Below the pieces are notes generated by a model. It was not told where the DNA came from and did no database searches. It saw nothing but the letters and a program-made list of their open reading frames with translations. Of a stretch of DNA of 64,000 nt, positions 42,028 through 50,316 are shown piece after piece (the first letter of the stretch is position 1; each line of letters opens with the position of its first letter). The stretch is taken from positions 4,340,001-4,404,000 of the forward strand of contig CP011077.1 in the NCBI GenBank assembly GCA_000963575.1, given 5' to 3'. The translations under genes and the position numbers were made by a program. This stretch comes from Klebsiella michiganensis (GTDB lineage: Bacteria; Pseudomonadota; Gammaproteobacteria; Enterobacterales; Enterobacteriaceae).

Positions 42028-43161
42028 TTAGACAATGTCAGATACGTTGACCCAGCGCCCCTGCTGGTGAGACAGGGCGATAGCATCGAGAATGCGCGAC
42101 ACTTTCCAGCCCTCTTCAAAATCCGGCCACAGCGGAGCGTCGGCGGCAATGCCATCAATCAGATCGCGCACTTCCACCGTTTTTTGATCGTTAAAGCCGA
42201 TCCCGTGCCCCGCCCCCATGCAGAATGCGCCATAGTCCGGGTGGGCCGGGCCAACCAGCAGCGTGCGGAAACCCTGGCGGCCTTCGGGGTCGCTTTGCAG
42301 ATAAAGCTTCAGTTCCGCCATGCGTTCCTGGGTAAAGCTCAACGCACCTTTCGTGCCGGTGATAGTCCAGGTCAGCCCCATTTTTCTACCGCTGGCGACG
42401 CGTGACGTTTCGATCACGCCCTGAGCCCCGCCTTCAAAGCGCACCATCGCGTGGGCCTGATCTTCGTTTTCCACGGCGATCATTTCGCTGCTGCCGGCCG
42501 ACGCCGGCCTCTGCGGCACCACGATTTTCAGGTCGCCGCAGACTTCGCGGATATCGCCCACCAGGTACTGCGCCATATTGACGATGTGCGCCGCCAGATC
42601 CCCCAGCGCACCAAGCCCGGCGGTTTCTTTAAAACAGTGCCAGTGGATAGGGGCCAGAGGATCGGCCATATAGTCTTCGTTGTGGGTACCGTAAAAGTGG
42701 ATCACTTCCCCGATTTCCCCCCGCGCAATGATCTGCTTTGCCAGCTGCGCCGTCGGGTTCTTCATGTAGTTAAAGCCCACTAGCGTTTTGACGCCGGCCA
42801 GATCGGCGGCATCCACCATCAGGCGTGCATCCCGGGCGTTAAGCGCCAGCGGCTTTTCTGAATAAACGTGCTTGCCGTGGCGAATCGCCTCCAGCGCCAT
42901 CTCTTTATGCAGGTGGTTCGGGGAGCAGATGTCCACCACGTCGATATTCGGGTCCGCCACCAGCTCGCGCCAGTCGCCGGTGGAACGATTAAAACCAAAC
43001 GCCGCGGCGCGTTTCGCCGCCAGCTCCGGGGTGACTTCCGCCACCATTTCACGAACCAGTTCGCCCTGCAGGTCAAAGACCGTCGGTGCCTGCGCGTAGG
43101 CAATGGCGTGGGCTTTGCCGATGTAGCCGGTACCGATTAAACCAATTCTGACCTTTTTCAT
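42028..43161 (-). CDS. Gfo/Idh/MocA family dehydrogenase (second inositol dehydrogenase)
   Basis: A 377-aa NAD(P)-dependent oxidoreductase. The ATG at 43161 (MKKVRIGLIGTGYIGKAHAIA) has AGGAA upstream; the extension to 43263 runs into the repeat and is rejected. The Rossmann motif GTGYIG is at residues 10-15 and the catalytic-lysine motif is EKPLAL. It is related to, but clearly different from, the iolG protein at 47.1 kb. In the iol context it may oxidise another inositol stereoisomer, such as scyllo-inositol, as IolW/IolX do in Bacillus; the stereochemistry is not readable from sequence. Confidence 0.85.
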   Translation of the reverse strand: MKKVRIGLIGTGYIGKAHAIAYAQAPTVFDLQGELVREMVAEVTPELAAKRAAAFGFNRSTGDWRELVADPNIDVVDICSPNHLHKEMALEAIRHGKHVYSEKPLALNARDARLMVDAADLAGVKTLVGFNYMKNPTAQLAKQIIARGEIGEVIHFYGTHNEDYMADPLAPIHWHCFKETAGLGALGDLAAHIVNMAQYLVGDIREVCGDLKIVVPQRPASAGSSEMIAVENEDQAHAMVRFEGGAQGVIETSRVASGRKMGLTWTITGTKGALSFTQERMAELKLYLQSDPEGRQGFRTLLVGPAHPDYGAFCMGAGHGIGFNDQKTVEVRDLIDGIAADAPLWPDFEEGWKVSRILDAIALSHQQGRWVNVSDIV

Positions 43162-43189
43162 GTGTTGTTCCTGAAGTCGTGACCTGCCC

Positions 43190-43366
43190 TTTACCCTCAC
43201 CCCGCCCCTCTCCCTGAAAGGGAAAGGGGGAAAACGGAGGCAGCGTTGAAAATATCCCCGCACTTATCCCCTCTCCCTGAAAGAGAAGAGAGAAAACAGA
43301 GGCAGCTGTAATGGTGTTCCCTCTTTTTTCCTCTCCCCTCTGGGGAGAGGGTTAGGGTGAGGGGCA
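43190..43366. repeat. REP-like palindromic repeat cluster (three copies)
   Basis: Three copies of the GC-rich palindrome (ccctcaccccgcccctctcc, tcccctctccctgaaagag and ctcccctctggggagaggg types) lie inside the iol operon between the permease gene and the next dehydrogenase. They may modulate mRNA stability within the polycistronic message. Confidence 0.75.
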
Positions 43367-43370
43367 ATCC

Positions 43371-44399
43371 TTACAGCGCCCCTCGGCGGTTCTTCGCGTA
43401 GGTATCAAACGCCACCGCCAGCACGATAATCAGCCCGGTAATGATCTGCTGGTAGTAGGCCGAGACGTTCATCAGCACCAGGCCATTAATCAGGATCCCC
43501 ATAATGATGGCGCCGATGATCGTGCCGCTGATCCGCCCATAGCCCCCCATCAGAGATGTACCACCGATGACTACCGAGGCGATTACGCGCAGTTCGAAGG
43601 AGATCCCGGCTACCGCTTCGGCACTGCCCAGCCTGGCGCTGAGCACAAAGCCCGCCAGCCCGGCGAGACAGCCAATCACCACATACACGCTTACCAGCAC
43701 GCGCTTCACGTTAACCCCGGCCAGACGAGCCGCTTCCGGGTTACCGCCGATGGCATAAACAAAGCGCCCCCAGCGGGTTTTATGCAGTGCCAGATAGCCC
43801 AGAATCGAGACAATGGCGAAAATCCAGATAGGAATGGAGATGCCGAGCATTTCTCCGCGTCCCCACCAGCGGTAGCCCGCATCAAAACCGGCGATTGGCG
43901 CGCCGTCGTTGATAACCAGCGTCAGGCCGCGCCAGATAGTCATCCCGCCCAGCGTGACGATGAACGGCGGCAAACGCAGACGGGTGACGCCCAGGCCGTG
44001 CAGGAAGCCTATCAGTGTGCCGAGCGCCAGGCAGATCCCTAAGCCCAGCAGCCAGCTAAAGCCGCCCCAGGCGTTGGGATCGACGGTGGTAAAATTGTCG
44101 CCCTTGATCACATAGGCCGCGGTCATGGCGCACACGGCCAGGATCGAACCAACCGAGAGATCGATGCCCGCGGTGAGAATGACAAAGGTCATGCCCACCG
44201 CGATGATCCCGTAAATGGAAACTTCGGTCAGGATGTTGAAAATATTGCGTTCGGACAGGAAGTTGCTGTTCTGCGACTGGAAGAAGATCAGCAGCAGGAA
44301 CATGAAGATCAGCACCCCGAAACGCTCAAAGAAAGCGATCGGATCGAAGCGCGAAGCGCTTTTTGCCGGAGTCTGGCTTTTGGTAATCATCTGCGTCAT
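43371..44399 (-). CDS. Sugar/inositol ABC importer, permease
   Basis: A 342-aa inner membrane permease of the ribose/xylose/inositol (RbsC-like, BPD_transp_2) class. Many hydrophobic segments are visible, from FGVLIFMFLLLIFFQ onward. The family motif GIDLSVGSILAVCAMTAA is near residue 85 and GGTSLMGGYGRISGTIIGAIIMG near 275. It pairs with the ATPase 11 bp upstream and the binding protein beyond the ERIC element. The location inside the iol operon makes myo-inositol the likely cargo; a dedicated iolT symporter is not seen here. Confidence 0.92.
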   Translation of the reverse strand: MTQMITKSQTPAKSASRFDPIAFFERFGVLIFMFLLLIFFQSQNSNFLSERNIFNILTEVSIYGIIAVGMTFVILTAGIDLSVGSILAVCAMTAAYVIKGDNFTTVDPNAWGGFSWLLGLGICLALGTLIGFLHGLGVTRLRLPPFIVTLGGMTIWRGLTLVINDGAPIAGFDAGYRWWGRGEMLGISIPIWIFAIVSILGYLALHKTRWGRFVYAIGGNPEAARLAGVNVKRVLVSVYVVIGCLAGLAGFVLSARLGSAEAVAGISFELRVIASVVIGGTSLMGGYGRISGTIIGAIIMGILINGLVLMNVSAYYQQIITGLIIVLAVAFDTYAKNRRGAL

Positions 44400-44410
44400 G
44401 GGCTCCCCCG

Positions 44411-45958
44411 TTATGCGGCGCTTAAGGCGCTATGGTTGATGGCCATCAGGGTCATCAGCCGTTCTTCGTTAGCTTCATCGCCGTGTAGCTCACCGGTCAC
44501 TCGCCCTTCGCTGAGGGTGATGATCCGATCCGACACCGCGAGGATTTCCGGCAGATCTGAAGAGATAACGATCACCGCCACGCCTCGTTTAGCCATATCA
44601 AACAGCACCTGATGCACTTCCGATTTGGTGCCTACGTCAATGCCACGAGTGGGCTCATCGACGATCAACACTCGCGGATTCAGCGCCATACAGCGCGCCA
44701 GGATCACTTTTTGCTGGTTCCCGCCGGAGAGCTTGCGCACCTCCTGCTCGGCGTTAACCATTTTGATTTGCAGCGCCTGCCGGTAGGCCTCAATCAGCGC
44801 ATCTTCTTTGCGCGGGCTAACGAAATAGCGCCAGGTGAGCAGGGACGAAAGGCTGGAGAGCGACAGGTTGTCGCGGATAGACAGCCCCAGCACCGCGCCT
44901 TCTTTTTTACGATCTTCCGGCACCAGGGCGATCCCCTGGTCCAGCGCATGCATTGGGTTTTTCGGCCGGTAGGGTTTGCCGTCCAGCTCGAAGCTACCGG
45001 TGGTGAATTTGTCGGCGCCGAACAGGCAGCGTGCTACCTCGGTGCGCCCGGCGCCTACCAGCCCGGCGATGCCCAGCACTTCCCCCGCATGGATGTGGAA
45101 ACTGATGTCTTTCAACGCGATGCCGTGTGGATCAAGCGGCGGTTTTTCGCGGCTTAATCCCTTCACCGCCAGGCGGATGGGTTTATCTTCATGGTGCGTG
45201 AGGCTGCCGTCGCGGCGGTTAAACACCACGTCGCGCCCAACCATCAGGCGAATAATTTGCTCCACGTTGGTGCCCGCCACATCGCCGGAGCCGGTATAGC
45301 GGCCATCCTGGAAAACGGTAAAGCGGTCGCAAAGCTGGAAGACTTCATGCAGGCGATGGGTGACATAAATAATGCTGACGCCGCGGCCTTTTAGCTCCCG
45401 CACTACGCGGTGCAGGCTCTCAACTTCGCTGTCGCTCAGGGCTGCAGAAGGCTCATCCATAATGATCAGCCGGGCGTTCAGCGTCAGCGCCCTGGCAATC
45501 TCCACCATCTGCTGCTGGGCCACGCTGAGGCGGGCCACGGCGGTCGTCGGCGCGACGTTAAGCTGCAAATAATCCAGAATGACCTGCGCTTCCTGATTCA
45601 CCGCTTTGCTGTCGACTATCAGGTTGCGGCGTCGCGGCTCGCGGCCAAGAAACATGTTTTCCGCCACCGTCATATTGGGCAGCAGGTTAAACTCTTGATA
45701 AATTGTGATAATCCCTTTGTTCTGGCGCTCCACCGGCGAGTCATCCACGGAAAGTACTTCGCCGTTAAACCAGATCTCACCGCGCGTTTGCGGCTGCGCC
45801 CCGGCCAGCGCCTTCAGCAGCGTGGATTTTCCCGCGCCGTTTTCCCCCAGCAGGGCATGGATTTCCCCCTGCCCGACGCTGAGCTGCGCGCTGCTCAACG
45901 CCCATACGCCGGAGAAACTTTTCGCCAGGTCGGTCACTTTCAGTAAAGGTTGCGACAT
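44411..45958 (-). CDS. Sugar/inositol ABC importer, ATP-binding protein
   Basis: A 515-aa double ABC ATPase of the RbsA/XylG type. I chose the ATG at 45958 (MSQPLLKVTDLAKSF) because GAGGAG lies 7 nt upstream; the ATG at 45973 has no site. Domain 1 has Walker A GENGAGKST, signature LSVAQQQM and Walker B LIIMDEPSAAL. Domain 2 has a degenerate Walker A (GLVGAGRTE), signature LSGGNQQK and Walker B VLIVDEPTRGID, as usual in this family. Confidence 0.94.
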   Translation of the reverse strand: MSQPLLKVTDLAKSFSGVWALSSAQLSVGQGEIHALLGENGAGKSTLLKALAGAQPQTRGEIWFNGEVLSVDDSPVERQNKGIITIYQEFNLLPNMTVAENMFLGREPRRRNLIVDSKAVNQEAQVILDYLQLNVAPTTAVARLSVAQQQMVEIARALTLNARLIIMDEPSAALSDSEVESLHRVVRELKGRGVSIIYVTHRLHEVFQLCDRFTVFQDGRYTGSGDVAGTNVEQIIRLMVGRDVVFNRRDGSLTHHEDKPIRLAVKGLSREKPPLDPHGIALKDISFHIHAGEVLGIAGLVGAGRTEVARCLFGADKFTTGSFELDGKPYRPKNPMHALDQGIALVPEDRKKEGAVLGLSIRDNLSLSSLSSLLTWRYFVSPRKEDALIEAYRQALQIKMVNAEQEVRKLSGGNQQKVILARCMALNPRVLIVDEPTRGIDVGTKSEVHQVLFDMAKRGVAVIVISSDLPEILAVSDRIITLSEGRVTGELHGDEANEERLMTLMAINHSALSAA

Positions 45959-45980
45959 CAGACTGCTCCTCATTTCAGCG

Positions 45981-46108
45981 AATATCCTCTAGATTTCAAG
46001 CTGCAGCACGGCGGCAACTGAGGGCATCCCCGGGATGCATAGCTAACTACGTACCCGGGGTGCGGGCAGCCAGCCAACACGGCTGCAGCTTGAAAGATGA
46101 CGGATATT
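45981..46108. repeat. ERIC element (intergenic repeat unit)
   Basis: A 128-bp imperfect palindrome with ends AATATCC and GGATATT. Inner arms TTTCAAGCTGCAGC and GCTGCAGCTTGAAA frame a core (ATCCCCGGGATGCATAGC ... TACCCGGGGTGCG) that corresponds to the ERIC core with its central CCCC/GGGG stems. It sits in the iol operon between the binding protein and ATPase genes. The right end supplies the binding protein stop codon. Confidence 0.8.
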
Positions 46109-47036
46109 ATTTGCCTGCTTCGCCGATACGCTCTGCTTGATCGAGGTTATCTTTGGTGATCATCGTGGGCGCGTAATCGGCCCCGGTAATCGCCTTCTTC
46201 TCACGAATATTGGCCACCAGCTGGCTCATCGCCGTTTTCACCGCAAAACCTGGGCGTTGATCGGCGGTTGCCGCCATCCAGCCATCGCGCACGCGGGCCA
46301 GCGCTTCCGGCACCGCATCAAAGCCGGTCACCAGTACTTCACCCGGCTTCATGCCCTGGCCCTGCAGCGCTTCAATCGCGCCGAGCGCCATATCATCGTT
46401 AGCGGAGAGGATCACCTGGGGCTTTTTCGGCAGAGACGGCAGAACGCTTTCAACGATGCGCATGCCTTCAGAACGCATCCAGTTTCCGGTCTGATCGGCG
46501 ACGATCTTGTATTTATCCCCTCCGGCTTTCAGTCCGTCGCGGATCCCTTTGGTACGTTCGATATTTGAGGAGGAGCCAGGCTGGCCAGTCAGCAGCACGA
46601 TATCCGCCCCATCGGGGAATTTGGCTTTCACAAAGTCCGCCACGGCCTGGCCGCCTTTATAGTTGTTGGCCCCAAAGTGCGGCACCGGCTTGTCGCTGGC
46701 TACCGAGCGGTCAAGCGTCACCACCGGCAGTTTTGCGTCCTGAATTTCCCCCACCGCGCTGGACACGGCGTTAACGTCATTTGGCGAAACGATAAACCCC
46801 TGTGCTCCGCGGGTAATGGCGTTTTCGAGGTCGGCGACCTGCTTAGGAGAACTGCCCTGGCTGTCGAGTACCTGCAGCTTGACGCCCATCTCTTTGGCGG
46901 CCTGCACGGCGGTGCGCTGCATATGCACTTCAAACGGCATCGCAAGGTTTGGGGTGCTAAAAACTATCTGTTCGTTTTCGGCCAGCGCCGGAGCCGTGGT
47001 CAGGGCGATGAGGGCGGCGAGGATGAGCTTTTTCAT
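46107..47036 (-). CDS. Sugar/inositol ABC importer, periplasmic binding protein
   Basis: A 309-aa LacI-like periplasmic binding protein (Peripla_BP_4 family). The signal peptide MKKLILAALIALTTAPALA is cleaved near residue 19. Conserved segments include TPNLAMPFEVHMQRTAVQAAKEMG, SPNDVNAVSSAVGEIQDAKLPVVTLDRSV, and ANDDMALGAIEALQ near residue 215. Its stop codon is in the ERIC element. The operon context indicates inositol binding, as for Caulobacter IbpA. It is 35 bp downstream of iolG. Confidence 0.92.
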   Translation of the reverse strand: MKKLILAALIALTTAPALAENEQIVFSTPNLAMPFEVHMQRTAVQAAKEMGVKLQVLDSQGSSPKQVADLENAITRGAQGFIVSPNDVNAVSSAVGEIQDAKLPVVTLDRSVASDKPVPHFGANNYKGGQAVADFVKAKFPDGADIVLLTGQPGSSSNIERTKGIRDGLKAGGDKYKIVADQTGNWMRSEGMRIVESVLPSLPKKPQVILSANDDMALGAIEALQGQGMKPGEVLVTGFDAVPEALARVRDGWMAATADQRPGFAVKTAMSQLVANIREKKAITGADYAPTMITKDNLDQAERIGEAGK

Positions 47037-47071
47037 TGTTATCTCTCTTCTATGTGTAGGGTCTTCGGAGG

Positions 47072-48058
47072 TTACAAAGCAACTTCGCGCTGGCTACGCA
47101 GTGACTCCAGCGCCTTGTCGGCCAGGTACAGGGCGCGTTCACCGTCATCGCCGCTGCACTCGGGTTTGGCCTCGCCGCGCAGGACGGCAACAAAGTGCTG
47201 CCATTCGGCGGCATAGGCATCTTTGTAGCGCTGGAGGAAGAAGTGTTCTGGCAACGCGCGGGTGTTACCGCCGTCGCCGAAGAATTGGATCTGGTTTTCC
47301 AGAATATTGCCGGCGGTCAGCAGGCCCTTAGAGCCATGGAGCTCCAGGCGTTGGTCGTATCCGTAGGCCGAACGGCGGCTGTTAACGATGGTCGCCAGCG
47401 CCCCGGAGGCGTATTTCAGGACAATAAAAGCGGTGTCGATGTCGCCCGCGGCGCCAATCGCCGGATCCACCAGGTTGCTGCCCTGCGCGTACACCGAAAC
47501 AGGCTCTTCGCCCATGATGAAGCGGGCCATATCAAAGTCGTGAATGGTCATGTCGCGGAACATGCCGCCGGAGACACGGACATATTCAGCAGGCGGCGGG
47601 GACGGGTCGCGGGAGATGATCACCAGCGATTCCGTCGTGCCGATACGCCCCTGCAGCGCTTCGTTTTTCAGCCTGCGGAACTGCGGGTCAAAGCGGCGGT
47701 TAAAGCCGATAAACAGCGGCACGTTATGGGCTTTTACAACTTTCAGGCAGTCGCGCACGCGGGCCAGATCCAGGTGTACCGGCTTTTCGCAGAAAATCGC
47801 TTTGCCGTGTTTGGCGGCAAGCTCAATCAGGTCGGCGTGGGTATCGGTTGCCGAGGCGATCAGCACCGCATGAACCTCCGGATCGCTCATCGCCTGGGCA
47901 ACGCTCTGCTGGCGCGCCTGGTATTTTTCGGCGATGCGCGCGGCGTTTTCTGCATTAGGGTCAACAACGGACCAAAGGGTGGAATGGGGATGGGCGGCAA
48001 TATTGGCGGCGTGGATTTGGCCGATACGGCCCGCGCCCAGTAAAGCAATGTTAAACAT
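47072..48058 (-). CDS. iolG: Inositol 2-dehydrogenase
   Basis: Oxidises myo-inositol to 2-keto-myo-inositol with NAD, the first step of the pathway. It is 328 aa, Gfo/Idh/MocA family. The Rossmann motif GAGRIGQIHA is at residues 8-17, the catalytic lysine is in CEKPVHLD, and the Asp/His pair is in GGMFRDMTIHDFDMARF. It is the first gene of a long operon (iolG, importer genes, second dehydrogenase, iolC, iolE, iolB), with its promoter in the 318-bp gap to iolD. Confidence 0.95.
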   Translation of the reverse strand: MFNIALLGAGRIGQIHAANIAAHPHSTLWSVVDPNAENAARIAEKYQARQQSVAQAMSDPEVHAVLIASATDTHADLIELAAKHGKAIFCEKPVHLDLARVRDCLKVVKAHNVPLFIGFNRRFDPQFRRLKNEALQGRIGTTESLVIISRDPSPPPAEYVRVSGGMFRDMTIHDFDMARFIMGEEPVSVYAQGSNLVDPAIGAAGDIDTAFIVLKYASGALATIVNSRRSAYGYDQRLELHGSKGLLTAGNILENQIQFFGDGGNTRALPEHFFLQRYKDAYAAEWQHFVAVLRGEAKPECSGDDGERALYLADKALESLRSQREVAL

Positions 48059-48341
48059 GGCGGCTCCCGAAAGTGGTGTTGCAGTAGGGTCATGAGCCGG
48101 GTGTTCCGGCCTTCACATGCAGCTGAATAACGACGCCTTAAATAAAACATTTATTTCATTTTAATGCAGAGTGAAAGTTTCATTTTTGCGCAGAGGTTAA
48201 CATTTTGATAATTTATCGGCTGTGTTTTGTTAGCAAAATCACAACACGGAGTGAATTAAAACCTGCACAGAGAAGGGATTTGAGAGGGAGAGCGCGCCCA
48301 TGCTGAAGAGCGGGAGGAAAATAAGACACAAATGAAATAAA
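48059..48341 (-). promoter_or_regulatory. iolG promoter region with candidate IolR sites
   Basis: The AT-rich gap before iolG contains ACATTTATTTCATTTT (48147-48162) and the palindrome TGAAAGTTTCA (48172-48182). The first resembles the sequence repeated before iolA (minus-strand GGAATGTTTGTTTCA). A motif GGAA-N6-TTCC is what I remember for rhizobial IolR, so these are reasonable RpiR-type operator candidates. No consensus promoter was fixed. Confidence 0.4.
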
Positions 48342-48370
48342 CATTCCGCCAGATGACCTGACGGAATGCT
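48339..48370 (-). terminator. Terminator after iolD
   Basis: Minus-strand hairpin CATTCCGTCAG/CTGGCGGAATG (48370 to about 48342, 5-nt loop) is followed by TTTATTTCATTT, 6 bp after the iolD stop. It separates the iolA-iolD transcript from the iolG operon. Confidence 0.75.
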
Positions 48371-48376
48371 AAAAAG

Positions 48377-50305
48377 TTAGTACTGACGGGCGCGTTTGAG
48401 CTTAGCCGCGGTTTGGTCAGCGGCATCAGCCACGGCGCTCGAGCGCGACACCTGGGCATCTCCGGTGCGCCACCAGGCTTCGTAATCGTGGGTCATGGTT
48501 TTAGGCAGCACTTTAATGTCCAGCAGCGTTGGGCCAGGCTCCTGACGGGACGCTTCCAGCGCGGCAAGCAGCTCAGACTCGCTGTTGACCCGCCAGGCTT
48601 TGCAGCCGTAGCTTTCGGCATTTTGGGCAAAGTCCACCTTCACCAGCGGGCCATCCAGCCTGCCGCTGTGCGGATCCCGCTGGCGATTTTCGGTGCCATA
48701 ACTGCCCATTCCATGGCCCATTTGCAGGTTATTGATGCAGCCGAACCCCGCGTTATCAAACAGCAAAATGGTGATTTTTATCCCTTCCTGGACGGCGGTT
48801 TGCAGCTCGGAATGCAGCATCAGGTAAGAACCATCCCCCACCATCGCATACACCGGCTGTCCTGGCTGCGCGAGCTTTGCCCCTACCGCCGCGGCTATCT
48901 CGTAGCCCATGCACGAGTAACCGTATTCCAGATGATAGCTGTCCGGCGTTTTTACCTGCCACAGGCGCTGTAAATCCCCCGGTAGCGATCCCGCCGCGCC
49001 CACCACAATGGCGTCATCTTCAATATGCTGGTTCACCAGGCCCAGCACGCGGGTTTGGGTCAATGATGTCCCCAATTCGCGGCTGTATTCCCGCAACGTT
49101 TCATCCAGATGGCCCGCCACTTCCGGGGGTTCTCCAGGCTGCCATTGCCGCGCCCACAGCCGCTGGCATTCATCCCGCCAGACCGCTTTAGCGTGAGCGG
49201 CTTCGTCCTGCCAGGCCGCGTGATAGCCAGCCTGATGCAGGCCGGAAGTCAGCTGCTCGAGCCCAAGCCGGGCATCGGCCACCAGCGGCGTGGCGTCCAG
49301 CTTCAGGGCGTCGAATTCAGCCACGTTCAGCAGCAGGAAGTCGGCCTCAGGTGAAAACAGCGATTTGGAACCGGTGGTAAAGTCGGTCAGCCGGGTGCCC
49401 ACGCCAATGATTAAATCCGCCTGCGGAGCCAGCAGGTTTGCCGCCAGGCCCCCCGTCACGCCGATTCCCCCCAGATTAAGTGAGTGCTCGCTTACAATCG
49501 CACCTTTCCCGGCCTGCGTTTCGGCGAACGGTAGCCCGAAGCCCTCCACAAAATCCTGCAAAGCCCGATGCGCACCGGAATAACGAACCCCGCCGCCGCA
49601 GATAACCAGCGGGCGACGCTTGCCGCTAATCAGCTTTAGCGCGGCCTGCAGGCGATTTTCATCCGGTGGCCGGCGCTCGATATGATGCACCCGTTTTTCA
49701 AAGAAGCTTTGCGGGTAATCCCAGGCTTCCCCCTGCACGTCCTGCGGCAGGAAAATCGTTACCGCACCGGTATCCGCTGGGTTAGTAAGCACTCGCATGG
49801 CGCTAATCATGGCGCTCATCAGCTGTTCAGGGCGGTTGATTCTGTCCCAGTAGCGGGACACCGGTCGGAAGCAGTCGTTGGTGCTGATGCTGAGGTCGTG
49901 ATACTGCTCGATTTGCTGGAGCACCGGGTCCGGCTGGCGGCTGGCGTATATGTCGCCGGGCAATAACAGCAGCGGAATGCGGTTGGCGGTGGCCGTTGCG
50001 GCGGCAGTCACCATGTTGGCTGCCCCTGGCCCTACGGATGAGCTCACGGCATAGATACGCTGCCGCCGGTGCTGTTTCGCGAAACCGGTGGCGATATGCG
50101 CCATACCCTGCTCGTTACAGCCCTGATGCACCTTCAGGTGGCCGGGGTCTTCCTCCAGCGCCTGCCCAAGACCGAGCACGTTGCCGTGCCCGAAAATGGT
50201 CATTACGCCTTCTATAAACGGCTGCTCCTGCCCGTCGATTTCAACGTACTGCTGGTTTAAAAACCTGACCAGCGCCTGCGCCATGGTCATGCGTTGTGTT
50301 GTCAT
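48377..50305 (-). CDS. iolD: 3D-(3,5/4)-trihydroxycyclohexane-1,2-dione hydrolase
   Basis: Thiamine diphosphate enzyme that opens the ring of the trihydroxycyclohexanedione to 5-deoxyglucuronate. It is 642 aa. The cofactor glutamate is in IFGHGNVLGLGQALEE-type context near the N-terminus. The central domain is typical of the acetolactate synthase group, and the thiamine motif GDGSYLMLHSELQTAVQEGIKITILLFDN follows near residue 490. GGGAGG precedes the ATG. It is 11 bp downstream of iolA. Confidence 0.95.
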   Translation of the reverse strand: MTTQRMTMAQALVRFLNQQYVEIDGQEQPFIEGVMTIFGHGNVLGLGQALEEDPGHLKVHQGCNEQGMAHIATGFAKQHRRQRIYAVSSSVGPGAANMVTAAATATANRIPLLLLPGDIYASRQPDPVLQQIEQYHDLSISTNDCFRPVSRYWDRINRPEQLMSAMISAMRVLTNPADTGAVTIFLPQDVQGEAWDYPQSFFEKRVHHIERRPPDENRLQAALKLISGKRRPLVICGGGVRYSGAHRALQDFVEGFGLPFAETQAGKGAIVSEHSLNLGGIGVTGGLAANLLAPQADLIIGVGTRLTDFTTGSKSLFSPEADFLLLNVAEFDALKLDATPLVADARLGLEQLTSGLHQAGYHAAWQDEAAHAKAVWRDECQRLWARQWQPGEPPEVAGHLDETLREYSRELGTSLTQTRVLGLVNQHIEDDAIVVGAAGSLPGDLQRLWQVKTPDSYHLEYGYSCMGYEIAAAVGAKLAQPGQPVYAMVGDGSYLMLHSELQTAVQEGIKITILLFDNAGFGCINNLQMGHGMGSYGTENRQRDPHSGRLDGPLVKVDFAQNAESYGCKAWRVNSESELLAALEASRQEPGPTLLDIKVLPKTMTHDYEAWWRTGDAQVSRSSAVADAADQTAAKLKRARQY

Positions 50306-50316
50306 CTTTCCTCCCC

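Noticed and set aside
48330..48347. Third IolR operator AAATGAAATAAACATTCC next to the iolD end
   Set aside because: It overlaps the right arm and T tract of the iolD terminator hairpin, which explains its sequence without an operator.
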